Positions 7,769 through 16,550 of a stretch of DNA of 64,000 bases are shown here, one piece after another; position 1 is the first letter of the stretch; every line of letters begins with the position of its first letter. Below the pieces are notes generated by a model that searched no databases, had not been told where the DNA came from, and worked only from the letters and a program-made list of their open reading frames with translations. Source of the DNA: Trebonia sp963785645 (lineage in GTDB: Bacteria > Actinomycetota > Actinomycetes > Streptosporangiales > Streptosporangiaceae); the NCBI GenBank assembly GCA_963785645.1, contig CAWAWG010000009.1, forward strand, positions 186,001 through 250,000. Reading direction: 5' to 3'. The position numbers and the translations under genes were made by a program.

Positions 7769-8542
7769 TCAGTGTCCGCTGAAGAAGTCGAGGTAGGCCT
7801 GGGCGAGGGCGGCAGGGTTCTCGAGCGCGATGTTGTGCCCGGACTCGGGGATGACGGCGCCTTGGACATCGGAGGCCACCTGTACCAGCTGCCTGGATAC
7901 CTGGTCACCGAGGTAGGCCTGCGCACCGACGGCGAGGACGGGGCAGCTGATCGGGTTGGCGTAATGGGGACGGTTCTGCTCGGCGTCGACCTGGCGGGCG
8001 CGGTACATCTCCAGGATGGCCCTGGTGCCGCCGGGCTGCTCGACCGAGCGCACCATCTCTTCGATGTCGCTATCGGTGAGGGCGCTGGGGTCCCACATCT
8101 GGCGTCTGGCGAAGTAGGTCCAGAACGGCCGTTCCCGCCCGGTCAGTAGCAGCTCTGGCAGGTTCGGCAAGCTGAAGAAGCTGGATTCAGGTGCTTCTAT
8201 CCCACGGTAGGCGACATGTTGGCAATGCGGCACCCCGGGTTCGGCCGGGATCACGGCGGCAGGCTGGATGACCTCCGTGTCGGATGCAGCCTCTGGCTGC
8301 GGTCCGAACTGGGTGGGCTTGATGGCGAAGGCGCGGCAGTAGTAGAGGACGTACCGCTCGGACAGGGTGCGGATCTTGCTCTGTTCCCAGCGGTAGATGT
8401 AGCCGCGAATGGTTTCGGCGTCGGGCATGCTTCCGTCGCCGGTCTCCCGCGCGGCGGCGATCAGCCGGCGGGCCATCTCGTTTCTGGACCAGCCGCGTTC
8501 CTCCCGCTGGGTACGCAGCCAAGTGCCGAGGTCGTTGGTCAT
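7769..8542 (-). CDS. XRE-type HTH regulator fused to the C-terminal half of an alpha/beta hydrolase
   Basis: Residues 1-80 are a typical actinobacterial XRE domain (LGTWLRTQREERGWSRNEMARRL, then RGYIYRWEQ and a helical ending). From about residue 118 the sequence changes to the cap and C-terminal half of an epoxide-hydrolase-like alpha/beta hydrolase: LPNLPELLLTGRERPFW, then MYRARQVDAE, CPVLAVGAQ, and the catalytic His in PESGHNIALE followed by LAQAYLDFF. The hydrolase half with the oxyanion HG motif and the nucleophile elbow is absent, so the fused part cannot be catalytic as it stands. It may act as a ligand-binding domain, or the gene may be a deletion product between two neighbouring genes. 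The open frame is uninterrupted. Confidence 0.75.
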   Translation of the reverse strand: MTNDLGTWLRTQREERGWSRNEMARRLIAAARETGDGSMPDAETIRGYIYRWEQSKIRTLSERYVLYYCRAFAIKPTQFGPQPEAASDTEVIQPAAVIPAEPGVPHCQHVAYRGIEAPESSFFSLPNLPELLLTGRERPFWTYFARRQMWDPSALTDSDIEEMVRSVEQPGGTRAILEMYRARQVDAEQNRPHYANPISCPVLAVGAQAYLGDQVSRQLVQVASDVQGAVIPESGHNIALENPAALAQAYLDFFSGH

Positions 8543-8967
8543 GCCATGCCTCCGTCATAGAGGGGGTGGGCATTGCGGGGCACGCGTCGTGCCCGGCAAT
8601 GCCGACGGTTGGCGAGCTAGGTTGGCGGGCCAGGTCAGCGGGCTATCGGTGGCCTGTTCGGGGCAGGCGCAGCGCAACCCTTCGTTCGGAATCCTCTTCT
8701 TTGTCCGACGGGACGCTGGCCGCCGTGATCGCCCGGACCCCGCATGGTCGGGCTGTCTTGCACGGTGTCGGGCACGCTGTCACCTCCGGTATCGGGTCCG
8801 CTTCCTGCAGCGTGGCACGCTCTAACTGAACGTGCAAGAACAAACACGCTATGCCACACCATGCCGCCAAATGCCGACGGAATGGGGATTGGCCGTGCTC
8901 CTAGCAGAACGCAAGGCTGTCTCCACGGCGGGGAAGGACGGCCGCCTACTGTGACTGGAGGGCACCG
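8543..8967. other. divergent intergenic region without a visible gene
   Basis: This 425-bp gap lies between the divergent XRE/hydrolase and HATPase genes and must contain both promoters. Several long open frames cross it on both strands, but they have low-complexity Arg/Pro/Ser-rich translations and no ribosome-binding sites. I see no convincing RNA or repeat. Confidence 0.4.
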
Positions 8968-9528
8968 ATGAACGGCACGACGGGTACCGTCGCGGCGGAC
9001 CTCGCACCGGGTCTGGCGAACGGCATTCCGTTCGCGGGCACGCCTCGACTTACCCCTGCCCGGCAGTGGCCAGGGGTGCGGGCCTGGCCGTTGTTCTCCG
9101 CCCTCGGCCCGATCGGCGCGCTGCCCACCGCACCCGCCCTGGCCCGCGCGTTCACCACCATGGTCCTGGGCGGCTGGGACCTGGCCCGCGCGAACGACCT
9201 GGGCGACGTCAGCGCGCTGATCGTGAGCGAACTGGCAACCAACGTCGTCCGGATGGCCACCGGCGCCGACGGCACCCCGCTCTACCAGGCCGACAGCCGC
9301 CTCACCGAGCTGTGGCTGCGCCTGATGTCCGACCGCACCCAGCTCCAGGTCGAGGTCTGGGACAACCTCCCCGCATCCTGCGGCGCCCCAGTGCTCCGCC
9401 GTCCCGGAGCGGACGAAGAGCACGGCCGGGGCCTGGCCATCGTCGACCAGCTCAGCCACCGCTGGGGCTGCGACCAGATCCCCGGCCTGCAGGCCAAATC
9501 CGTCTGGGCCCTGCTCAGAGCCCGCTGA
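8968..9528 (+). CDS. ATP-binding (HATPase_c) anti-sigma-factor-like protein
   Basis: A 186-residue protein starting at ATG 8968 behind GGAGGG. The C-terminal 135 residues have the GHKL fold of RsbW/SpoIIAB-like kinases: the N box SELATNVV (Glu88, Asn92), a G1-like VEVWDN near residue 130, and a G2 box GRGLAIV near 155. The first 45 residues are an unstructured extension. Actinomycetes carry many of these stand-alone proteins next to XRE regulators, as here; they phosphorylate or sequester anti-sigma antagonists or signalling partners. The protein at 27144 is a shorter paralogue with the same PLGALPT-P-LAR start. Confidence 0.85.
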   Translation: MNGTTGTVAADLAPGLANGIPFAGTPRLTPARQWPGVRAWPLFSALGPIGALPTAPALARAFTTMVLGGWDLARANDLGDVSALIVSELATNVVRMATGADGTPLYQADSRLTELWLRLMSDRTQLQVEVWDNLPASCGAPVLRRPGADEEHGRGLAIVDQLSHRWGCDQIPGLQAKSVWALLRAR

Positions 9529-9571
9529 CGTCCCCCAGAAACCACCCCAGCCGATCCGAGAGGCTCAGGCG

Positions 9572-9856
9572 ATGAACAACCCCGTACAAGCAATCACCAG
9601 ACTCCCGGCCCCCGCCGCCCGAATGCTCGCCGTGGAAATCCTGCTCGCCGACCCCGAAGCCCTCGCCGACGATTGCCTGGAATCGTGCCTTTATCTGCTC
9701 CGCGAAAGACTAAGGACAGCAGCTGACCAGGTAAGCGCGACTAATGGAAGAGTGCGGGACCCCGCAACTGATGGACCCTTGACTAGTCCGCCCACGACAG
9801 AACCTTCGCCCTGCCCGAGTAGCGAACCCAACCCGCTCTGCGACCGTTCACTCTAG
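9572..9856 (+). CDS. small hypothetical protein
   Basis: A 94-residue reading frame 43 bases after the HATPase gene. Residues 1-50 look like a compact helical domain (ARMLAVEILLADPEALADDCLESCLYLLRERL), whereas the rest is Pro/Ser/Thr-rich and disordered. There is no recognised motif. Its position after an XRE/HATPase pair is where actinomycetes often keep small regulatory proteins. The GGCTCAGGCG before the ATG is only a weak ribosome-binding site. Confidence 0.5.
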   Translation: MNNPVQAITRLPAPAARMLAVEILLADPEALADDCLESCLYLLRERLRTAADQVSATNGRVRDPATDGPLTSPPTTEPSPCPSSEPNPLCDRSL

Positions 9857-9858
9857 GT

Positions 9859-10458
9859 ATGGCCACTCAACCGCGCTTGCCCGGTTCACCGGTCCCCACT
9901 AGCGACGGGGGTCGAGCACGTATTACGGTCAAGTCCGTTCTGACTGCTTACGCCAGCGTCGTCATTATTGCCGCCGCCACCTTGTCTCAGTACAACTCGC
10001 TGCCCGCCGCGGGGCGGGACGCTGCGGTCTGGGTAACGAGCGCGGCCTTCCTCGCTATCCCCGCCGGCCTGGTGGCGGCCGCCATGCTCCGCGGGCCGCT
10101 CCGGTGGAACGCTCCCCCTGAGGCCAGGCCGACTGGCCGTCGGCCGCCTCTCCTCATCCGGGTGCCCGTCGCCCTGCTGTTTCCGGCGGTCGCCGCCTGG
10201 GCCGTGCTCGCGACGGCCACCGTGCTGCCTAGTGTGGTGGACGCCGCCGCCTACCTGGTCGGCGTCCGTTCCGCCGTCTGGCTTGCCCTCGGCGGAACGG
10301 TCCCCAGCGGCGTGGGCGCAGCCGTGAAGGACGTGCTCGCGTGGTTCCTAGTCACGTTCATGGACATGATCATCCCTGTCGCCGTCTCCTTCTACCAGCC
10401 GGCGCTGAGCCGACTGCTCGCGTTGCTGGCCGCCCCGTTCCGGCCGACGCGGTCATGA
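9859..10458 (+). CDS. membrane protein of unknown function
   Basis: A 199-residue protein whose ATG comes two bases after the stop of the preceding small gene. Four hydrophobic helices are evident: about 27-47, 57-80, 98-122 and 148-182, the last long enough for two passes. A Pro/Arg-rich cytoplasmic loop (PEARPTGRRPP) lies between helices 2 and 3. No known transporter or enzyme motif is seen. The close spacing suggests translation coupled to the small upstream gene. Confidence 0.6.
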   Translation: MATQPRLPGSPVPTSDGGRARITVKSVLTAYASVVIIAAATLSQYNSLPAAGRDAAVWVTSAAFLAIPAGLVAAAMLRGPLRWNAPPEARPTGRRPPLLIRVPVALLFPAVAAWAVLATATVLPSVVDAAAYLVGVRSAVWLALGGTVPSGVGAAVKDVLAWFLVTFMDMIIPVAVSFYQPALSRLLALLAAPFRPTRS

Positions 10459-10532
10459 TGATCAAAGGCGGTGTTCACGGACAATGGCATACTGTGGAAT
10501 CAGCTCACTTCAAGTCTTAGGAGATGGCCTAG

Positions 10533-10943
10533 TTGAACGAGGCGAATGGGTTTGTGCGGATCGGGGGATGTCTATGCGGGAAAATCCGCTACGAGGTCAC
10601 CGGGCCCGAGGACTATCCGCACGTCTGCAGCTGTCCCCATTGCCAGCGCCTTTCAGGCGGGCCGATGATGTCATGGGTGAGCTTCCCCGTTGCGGGATTC
10701 AAGTGGACCGGCCCCGGTGGCGAGCCATCGTGGTACTACTCTTGGCCGGACTCAAGGCGGGGTTTCTGCCCGAACTGCGGCAGTCAGGTATGCGCCCAGG
10801 ACGACGGCGCGGACAGCATCTGCATGACCATGTCCAGCCTGGACAATCCCGGGGAGTTCACCCCGGTCGCGCAGAGCTTCAAGGACGACGCGGTTCCCTG
10901 GCTCCCGCGGGTACCCAACTCGGCCACTACAGCGTCGGGCTGA
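10533..10943 (+). CDS. GFA (CENP-V) family zinc protein
   Basis: A 136-residue protein starting at TTG 10533 behind AGGAG, 10 bases upstream. It has the glutathione-dependent formaldehyde-activating enzyme signature: GGCLCGKIRYEV, CSCPHCQRLSGG and FCPNCGSQV, giving the cysteine set that binds two zinc ions. Members catalyse or assist adduct formation between thiols and aldehydes or bind small molecules. Actinobacteria use mycothiol rather than glutathione, so the true substrate is open. The gene is short but complete and stands alone. Confidence 0.85.
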   Translation: MNEANGFVRIGGCLCGKIRYEVTGPEDYPHVCSCPHCQRLSGGPMMSWVSFPVAGFKWTGPGGEPSWYYSWPDSRRGFCPNCGSQVCAQDDGADSICMTMSSLDNPGEFTPVAQSFKDDAVPWLPRVPNSATTASG

Positions 10944-11213
10944 CCGCTCACCTCTCTTCAGCGTCGAAAACGGCCGGCTGACTACCAGCTCATCGTCCCC
11001 GGGGGATGGCAGCGGATCGACCTCCAGTCGGGCGTCCGTGAGTCCGCGCTGGTCCGTGTAATCGAAGGGACGCGAAATCGCCGGGGAGGGACGGGGCATC
11101 CGGGCCGGCCTGTCCGGCTGCGGTGGCGGGCAGGGTGCCCTGGCGGCGCGGAGCGTCGGTGTGGCCGGGAATCTCCGCGCCGCCGTGGTGCCGCGGTTGA
11201 CGGTTCGGCGGTA

Positions 11214-11999
11214 CTAGGCCGGGAGGGGCTCGCCGGTTTCCAGCAGGGTCTTGAGGCTGGAGATGACGTCCGGCCATCCGATGCTGACCATCTCGGCGAT
11301 GGTGCTGCCGGGTTCGAAGCCGTCGTGGATGACGGTCAGCTTCACGCCCTGGGTGACCGGCTCGATGTCGAAGGTGACCTTGGAGCGGGGCTCGGCCGCC
11401 AGCTTGGCCGTGAGCTCCTGGTCCCAGCCGAACTTCTCGGCCAGCTCGGCGGTCATGCCGTGCCAGGTGTAGGACAGGCGGCGATAGGGGTCGGATTCGA
11501 GTACGACCGACCCGGGGTCGCTGATCAGGACGCCGTGGTTGTTCCAGGTCACCGGCGACCCCTTGGCCCAGTCGGTATGGAGCTCGGTCCGCCAGTAGCT
11601 CCGGGTGAAGGCGGGATCGGTCAGGCCCTGCCACAGCTGCTCGGGCGTGGTGCGGATGTAGGTGGTGTAGACGAACGAGGGTGCTTCCATTTCGGTCTCC
11701 TCCAGTGCTTTCTTCAGGTCGGCCAGGGCGTCGGCCCGGGGCCGGTCGTAGCGGCTGATCCAGCGCTCGGCGATGTCGCTGATGGGGGCGGCGTTCAGGT
11801 AGTGCAGCTTCTCCCGGCCCCGGCGCACGGCCGTTACCAGGCCGGCCGCCTCGAGCACCGCCAGGTGCTTGCTGACCGACTGCCGGGTCATGTCCGGCCC
11901 AGCGCACAGCTCGCGCAGTGTCTGGCCGTTGCGGGCGTTCAGGCTGTCCAGCAGCATGCGGCGGCTGGGATCAGCCAGCGCCTTGAACACGTCTTCCAT
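11214..11999 (-). CDS. ArsR-type HTH fused to an SRPBCC (AHSA1) domain
   Basis: A 261-residue two-domain protein. Residues 1-95 are an ArsR winged helix (ALADPSRRMLLDSL, then a recognition helix in MTRQSVSKHLAVLEAAGLV). Residues 108-255 are an AHSA1-like SRPBCC fold (FVYTTYIRTTPEQLWQGLTDP... GPEF-like HDGFEPGS, ending IGWPDVISSLKTLLETG), a hydrophobic ligand-binding helix-grip domain. More often these domains are encoded by adjacent genes, so here ligand sensing and repression are in one chain. The promoter side carries two matching dyads immediately upstream, fitting autorepression. No other gene on its strand follows closely. Confidence 0.9.
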   Translation of the reverse strand: MEDVFKALADPSRRMLLDSLNARNGQTLRELCAGPDMTRQSVSKHLAVLEAAGLVTAVRRGREKLHYLNAAPISDIAERWISRYDRPRADALADLKKALEETEMEAPSFVYTTYIRTTPEQLWQGLTDPAFTRSYWRTELHTDWAKGSPVTWNNHGVLISDPGSVVLESDPYRRLSYTWHGMTAELAEKFGWDQELTAKLAAEPRSKVTFDIEPVTQGVKLTVIHDGFEPGSTIAEMVSIGWPDVISSLKTLLETGEPLPA

Positions 12000-12011
12000 C
12001 TCACCGCCTCC

Positions 12012-12060
12012 AAAGGCAGCCGTTTGGCTGCCTTTAACTTTAGGCAGCCAAACGGCTGCA
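12012..12060. promoter_or_regulatory. two dyad operators upstream of the ArsR-SRPBCC gene
   Basis: AAAGGCAGCC-GTTT-GGCTGCCTTT (12012-12035) is a perfect dyad with 10-bp arms and a 4-nt centre. A second dyad, GGCAGCC-AAAC-GGCTGC, lies at 12043-12059, so that 12016-12032 and 12043-12059 are also perfect 17-bp inverted copies of each other. The sites end 13-60 bases upstream of the start codon at 11999. They have the spacing expected of sites for a dimeric ArsR protein. Confidence 0.75.
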
Positions 12061-12062
12061 TG

Positions 12063-12653
12063 TCAAGGCGCAGGCCGGGCTCGCCGGGCTCGCCGGGCAC
12101 GTCCCGGTCCGGCCGGCACCGGCCCGGCTTGCAGGTTGCCGCCGGCGAACTGGCGGTTGACCATGCAGTACTGCTGGGAAAACAGCGGCAAGGCGCCGGC
12201 TGGCCGGGGAGCGGCTTCGGTTTCGCCGATGCGGTTAGCGATGTTCTCGGCGGCGCCGGACTGTAGTAGCTGACGGACCCGGTTCCGTGCTGTGCGTGTT
12301 TGTCCCGCGGCCCCCAGGCAGACCAGCGTTCCCGCGATGGCCGCAGAGACCGAACTGGGGGCAGCGCCGTCGGCGCTGACGGCGTAGACGATGAAGGCTG
12401 CCGCCGCCACGACAAGGACCGTGCTCTTACGCGGAGGAATTTGCGGTATTACAGAGAAACAGAGTGCCTGAAGAAGCAGTGGTCCAGATAACCAATGTCT
12501 GGATAAGAAGCTGAAGTCATCCCGGTGGCCAGGAAGGATTCCCTCGTGAGCGAGAAAGTCGACAAGGGCGGGCCTTGCGGCGGTTGAACCGTTGGCAATG
12601 GCGATACGTGGATATTGGTGTGGGTACGCGACCGGAATGCCTGCTTGGTCCAC
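12063..12653 (-). CDS. possible small membrane protein (doubtful)
   Basis: An open frame of 196 codons fills the gap between the ArsR fusion and the mannosidase. Two hydrophobic stretches (about 76-96 and 103-119) could be membrane helices, followed by a basic segment TRTARNRVRQLL, and the last 25 residues are low-complexity Arg/Ala/Pro. Codon third-position GC is lower than in the flanking genes, and no ribosome-binding site precedes the ATG. It could be a genuine small gene or chance. The region otherwise holds only the operators and the terminator. Confidence 0.3.
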   Translation of the reverse strand: MDQAGIPVAYPHQYPRIAIANGSTAARPALVDFLAHEGILPGHRDDFSFLSRHWLSGPLLLQALCFSVIPQIPPRKSTVLVVAAAAFIVYAVSADGAAPSSVSAAIAGTLVCLGAAGQTRTARNRVRQLLQSGAAENIANRIGETEAAPRPAGALPLFSQQYCMVNRQFAGGNLQAGPVPAGPGRARRARRARPAP

Positions 12654-12670
12654 GTCGCCGCATACGACCG

Positions 12671-12698
12671 TCCGCCTACTCCGTGAGGAATAGGCGGA
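12671..12698 (-). terminator. hairpin downstream of the mannosidase gene
   Basis: TCCGCCTACTCC and GGAATAGGCGGA form a 12-bp stem with one mismatch around a GTGA loop, 25 bases past the stop of the minus-strand mannosidase gene. There is no T tract, as is common in actinomycete terminators. Confidence 0.6.
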
Positions 12699-12722
12699 CG
12701 CCGTTAGTTCTGTCAGCGAGCG

Positions 12723-15700
12723 CTAGGGCAGATGCCAGATCTGATTGCTGCCGCCGGTACACGTGGAAATATCGAGCTGGGTGGCTGGCGTAGTGGAGGA
12801 CCCGGGATCGTCAAGGCACTTGCCCGATTCCGGGTTGACCAGTTCGCCGTTGGATTGTGCGGTCCACTGCTGGGCGCCGGTGTTGTTGCACTGGTAATAC
12901 TGCACGAGGGTGCCGTTGGCCGTGCCGCTCTGCGTCACGTCCATGCAGCCCCCGAGGACCTGCAGGGTACCGTTCGTGGCGACGGTCCATTGCTGGGCGC
13001 CGGTGTTGTTGCAGGTGTAGATCTGGATCGGGTTGCTGTTCGTCGTCGAGCTTGACCGGTCGTCCACGCACAGGGTTGACGAGAGGCCGGACGTGATCGG
13101 CCCGGTGGGTGCCGAGGCGGACGCGCCGGCGGCGATCGCGAATACGTGGATCAAGCCTTGGTTCGCGCTGCTGGGCAGCGTGACGCTGGCGATCGTCTTG
13201 CCCGCCGTCAGCGTGACCGGGCTGGTCGCGAACACGTCGGTGGTCACCGTCTCCTTGCCGCCGGAGCTGTTGTCGCGGTACGAGTTGGTGACCGCTACCG
13301 TGTTGCCAGACATGACCGACGCGCTGCCGCCGTTCAGCGTCCAGTCGGAGAACGCCAGCGTGACGCTCTGCGTAGTGCCGTCGGTGAATGTGACGGTCGC
13401 TGTGCCGGTCGACGGCCCGTTGGTAGCCGCACCGAGGAACGCGATGCTGCCCGACCCGGACATCTTGATGGTCTGGCCGGACGCGAGGTAGTTGTCTGGA
13501 GTGCCGGCAGTGACGTTCGGCCAGGTGAACGTAGTTCCTGCCGAGGTGATCTGGGACCCGGGATTCACCCCGGCAGCGGACAGCGCCTGCGCGGAGTAGG
13601 CGTTACCGCTGCCGTCGAAGCTGGCCCCGCTCGATCCGTCGTTCTCGATCCCGGTGTTGTCGTAACTGGTGCCGGCCGGGGCGGTGCCGCCGTAGGACGG
13701 GGGTGCCGCCGACGCCGACGATGCCCAGGATGTGTTCGCTGAGGTGCCCAGCGTATAGCTGAGCGTGCCGCCGCTGGTGATCGCGGCGGTGGGCGCGTAG
13801 GCGTTGTTCCACGCTGCACCGTTCCATGTCGCACTCTGTACGTAGGGTGCGTCGTCGGCCGCGCCATTGCCGTTGATCGTAAGGGTATTGCCGTTACCCA
13901 GGGTGACCGTGGCCTGGGTGAACATCGGGGATCCCAGGGCCAGGTTGGCGGTGCCAGGAGTCTCGGGGTACATGCCGAGCGCTGACCAGACGTACCAGGC
14001 GCTCATCGTGCCGAGGTCATCGTTGCCGTCCGCCAGGCCGGACGGGGTGTCAGTCCAGATCTGATCCTGGATCTCCCGTACCGTTTGCTCGGCTTGGTAG
14101 GGCTCACCGGTGTAGTCGTATTCCCAGGGCAGCTCGATGGACGGCTCGTTACCCATCCAGGCGTACCCATTTGCCCCGGTGAAGCTGGACAGGACGGTGT
14201 TGAGGTAGCTGTTCATCTTGGCGTCGCCGCCCATCGCCGTGATCAGCCCCGCCAGGTTGAACGGCACCATGCCGGTGTAGATATACGGCGTGGCCTCGAC
14301 GAAGTTGGCATCGCTGCTGCTCTGCGCGTTGAAGCCCGACTCCCACGACCCGTTCGCGTCGCGGCCTTCCATGAACCCGGTGGCGGGGTTGAACACGTTC
14401 TGCCAGTCCTGTGCCCGGTTCTGGAACGTCGTCTGGTCGGCGGAATTGCCGAGTGCGCCGGCGAACGAGGAGATGGCGAAGTCGGCCGTGTTGTATTCAA
14501 GCGTCGTCGACGTCGGCCCGTAGAAGTTACAGCAGCCGTAGGAGCCGTCCGCGGGTTCGTAGCCGAGAGACTCCAGGTAGTTCAGCCCCGGCCGGACGTT
14601 GTTAGCGGTCGTGGCCTCGTTGACCATGTCGGTGAGTGCCGTTGAGGTGGCGAAGTTCGTCGCGCCGAACGCGTAGTAGTCAGCCAGGATGGCATCGGCG
14701 GGGTCGCCGACCATGACGTAGGTCTCGCCGTTGTTCTCCATCCACTTCGGCAGCATCGACCCTTGGGTGTAATCGTCGACCATCGACTGGGCCGTGTCGC
14801 TGGCGGCGGACGGATCGAGCAGCGCTTCAAGCTGAGCCTGGGCGCGGTAGATGTCCCAGCCGGAGTAGTTGGTGTACTCCGCCGAGTGCCCGGAATCCAC
14901 GGTGTGGACTTTCCCGTCCACGCCCATGTACTGGCCGTTGGTGTCGCTGTTCACGTTCGGGTGGAGCAGCGCGTGGTACAGGGCCGTGTAGAAGTTCGCC
15001 TGCTGAACCGAAGTGCCGCCGGTGATCTGGATCTTCCCGAGCATCGCGTTCCAGGCATTGTGCGTCGCGGTCTGCACCGCGCTGAAGTTGAAGCCGTTGT
15101 TCTCGGCGGTCAGGTTCGCGCTGGCGTTGGCCACGGAGACGTAGGAGATCCCGACCGTCATGTCGACCACCTGGTTGCTGGTGGTGTTGAAGGTTAGGTA
15201 CCCGCCGTTCGGGCCGGCCAGCGCCGCGGCGGCGTGCTGTCCTGGCGGCAGCGGACCGTGGTAAACGGGATGGTTGGGCTTTTCCGGCGTGCTGGCCGGG
15301 ACTTCCGTCGGGGCGCTCGAGCTGGCGGCGGTGGTGGCCAGATGCCGCGCGCCCGCCTGCACGCCGGTCGCGGTGAACGTTCCGTTGGTGCTGAACGGCT
15401 GGCTGAACCGCGCGTCGAAGTAGACCGTGTACGAGTTGCCCGCGCCGCAGAAACCGCCGGAGGTGACCGAACCGCTGACCTCGGTGCTGCTGACCACGGT
15501 GAAGCTGGTCGCGCTGTCGCCGTTCGCGCTGCCGTTCAGCTTGAAGAGCAGGTTGGCCTGACTGGTGGCCGGGAAGGTGAACTGCGCCATGCCGGTCCGG
15601 GTAGTCGCCGTCAGCTGGGTGGTGATCCCGTTGCTGAGCGCCACTGAGTAGAACCCCGCGTCCGCGGATTCCCCGGAATGCGAGAAGCCGTCCGTCGCGC

Positions 15701-16076
15701 TGGCGTTGATCGCCCCGGTCGTCGGCAGCACCGGGACATCCCCCTCCGCGTTGCAGCCGGGGCCGGACAGGTGGGTGAGGCTGAAGCCGGTGATCGACGA
15801 GTCGTTGTAGCTGTAGCCGCCGCCGCTTGGCCGGGACGTGGTGTCCGGACTCCACTGCACCATGCCGAACGGGGCATCGGCGCCCGGGAACGTGTCGCCG
15901 CCATTGGTTGTGCCGATGAACGGGTTCACGACGGATGCCGGATCGCTCACCGCGGCCGCCGCGCTGGGTATTGCGGGCAGGACCATGAGACCGCTAGCGG
16001 CCGCGGCCGCCGTAAGCAGGGTCAGTGGTTTCGCAAGTCTGGTGCGGCGCGGATGGGACCAGGTGAACATTGCCAT
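12723..16076 (-). CDS. secreted GH92 alpha-mannosidase with C-terminal ricin-type lectin
   Basis: A 1117-residue exported enzyme. Residues 1-42 are a Sec signal (KPLTLLTAAAAASGLMVL, cleavage near SAAAAVS). The GH92 catalytic region, about 45-760, shows NPFIGT, HLSGPGC, GWDIYRAQ, MVGDPADAI and GLADGNDDLGTMSAWYVW. GH92 enzymes are calcium-dependent inverting exo-alpha-mannosidases that trim yeast mannan or N-glycans. A beta-sandwich follows (about 820-985), then a ricin-B lectin (about 990-1117) with repeated QQW/QIW motifs that would tether the enzyme to glycans. The ATG at 16076 follows GGGAG by 7 bases. A LacI-type dyad sits about 100 bases upstream; no LacI gene is next to it. Confidence 0.93.
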   Translation of the reverse strand: MAMFTWSHPRRTRLAKPLTLLTAAAAASGLMVLPAIPSAAAAVSDPASVVNPFIGTTNGGDTFPGADAPFGMVQWSPDTTSRPSGGGYSYNDSSITGFSLTHLSGPGCNAEGDVPVLPTTGAINASATDGFSHSGESADAGFYSVALSNGITTQLTATTRTGMAQFTFPATSQANLLFKLNGSANGDSATSFTVVSSTEVSGSVTSGGFCGAGNSYTVYFDARFSQPFSTNGTFTATGVQAGARHLATTAASSSAPTEVPASTPEKPNHPVYHGPLPPGQHAAAALAGPNGGYLTFNTTSNQVVDMTVGISYVSVANASANLTAENNGFNFSAVQTATHNAWNAMLGKIQITGGTSVQQANFYTALYHALLHPNVNSDTNGQYMGVDGKVHTVDSGHSAEYTNYSGWDIYRAQAQLEALLDPSAASDTAQSMVDDYTQGSMLPKWMENNGETYVMVGDPADAILADYYAFGATNFATSTALTDMVNEATTANNVRPGLNYLESLGYEPADGSYGCCNFYGPTSTTLEYNTADFAISSFAGALGNSADQTTFQNRAQDWQNVFNPATGFMEGRDANGSWESGFNAQSSSDANFVEATPYIYTGMVPFNLAGLITAMGGDAKMNSYLNTVLSSFTGANGYAWMGNEPSIELPWEYDYTGEPYQAEQTVREIQDQIWTDTPSGLADGNDDLGTMSAWYVWSALGMYPETPGTANLALGSPMFTQATVTLGNGNTLTINGNGAADDAPYVQSATWNGAAWNNAYAPTAAITSGGTLSYTLGTSANTSWASSASAAPPSYGGTAPAGTSYDNTGIENDGSSGASFDGSGNAYSAQALSAAGVNPGSQITSAGTTFTWPNVTAGTPDNYLASGQTIKMSGSGSIAFLGAATNGPSTGTATVTFTDGTTQSVTLAFSDWTLNGGSASVMSGNTVAVTNSYRDNSSGGKETVTTDVFATSPVTLTAGKTIASVTLPSSANQGLIHVFAIAAGASASAPTGPITSGLSSTLCVDDRSSSTTNSNPIQIYTCNNTGAQQWTVATNGTLQVLGGCMDVTQSGTANGTLVQYYQCNNTGAQQWTAQSNGELVNPESGKCLDDPGSSTTPATQLDISTCTGGSNQIWHLP

Positions 16077-16178
16077 TTCGGCTCCCGGTAGAACGCCAGG
16101 GATGGGTGCGACGAAAGTGGCCGACGTGCGTAAGGCAACTGCCTGATGACCATCGGCAAGTATGGAGAAAGTTGAGTG

Positions 16179-16196
16179 TTTGACAACGATGTCAAA
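16179..16196. promoter_or_regulatory. LacI-type operator upstream of the mannosidase gene
   Basis: TTTGACA-ACGA-TGTCAAA has perfect 7-bp arms and a central CG, the layout of LacI-family carbohydrate operators in actinobacteria. It lies about 103 bases upstream of the GH92 start, in the only AT-rich stretch of this promoter. TTGACA within it could also be a -35 element. Confidence 0.6.
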
Positions 16197-16550
16197 ACAT
16201 CTTTAAACAGAGACAAACACCGGGTCATACCGCTGTCAAGACTCAAAAATCGCCCGGCTGCCGGCGCCGGTATGAAACGTCTCGGCGTGCCGCAGTCGCG
16301 AGCAGCGTTGACGTAGAGCTCGGGCCTAACGATCGACGCTCGACCCGAAGTCAGCAGTGCCAGCCCTGGACAGGCTGCTCGCCCCGATCAAGGACCAACT
16401 CGCTGAGGCAGCAGAATGCGGATTAAAGACAGCCGTGGGAGGGGCCGGAAAACCCAGCCTCCCAAATTCCTCCCAGCAACGGTACCGATACCGTGGGAGA
16501 TGCGGCTTAGGGTCACCAATTAGGCCTCTGACCTGGCCATTTATGTAGGG
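16197..16550. other. intergenic region between the mannosidase promoter and tRNA-Ala
   Basis: No gene is seen in these 354 bases. TGGGAGG (16436-16442) and CCTCCCA (16458-16464) can pair and lie downstream of the minus-strand tRNA, so they may form its terminator. Confidence 0.35.
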
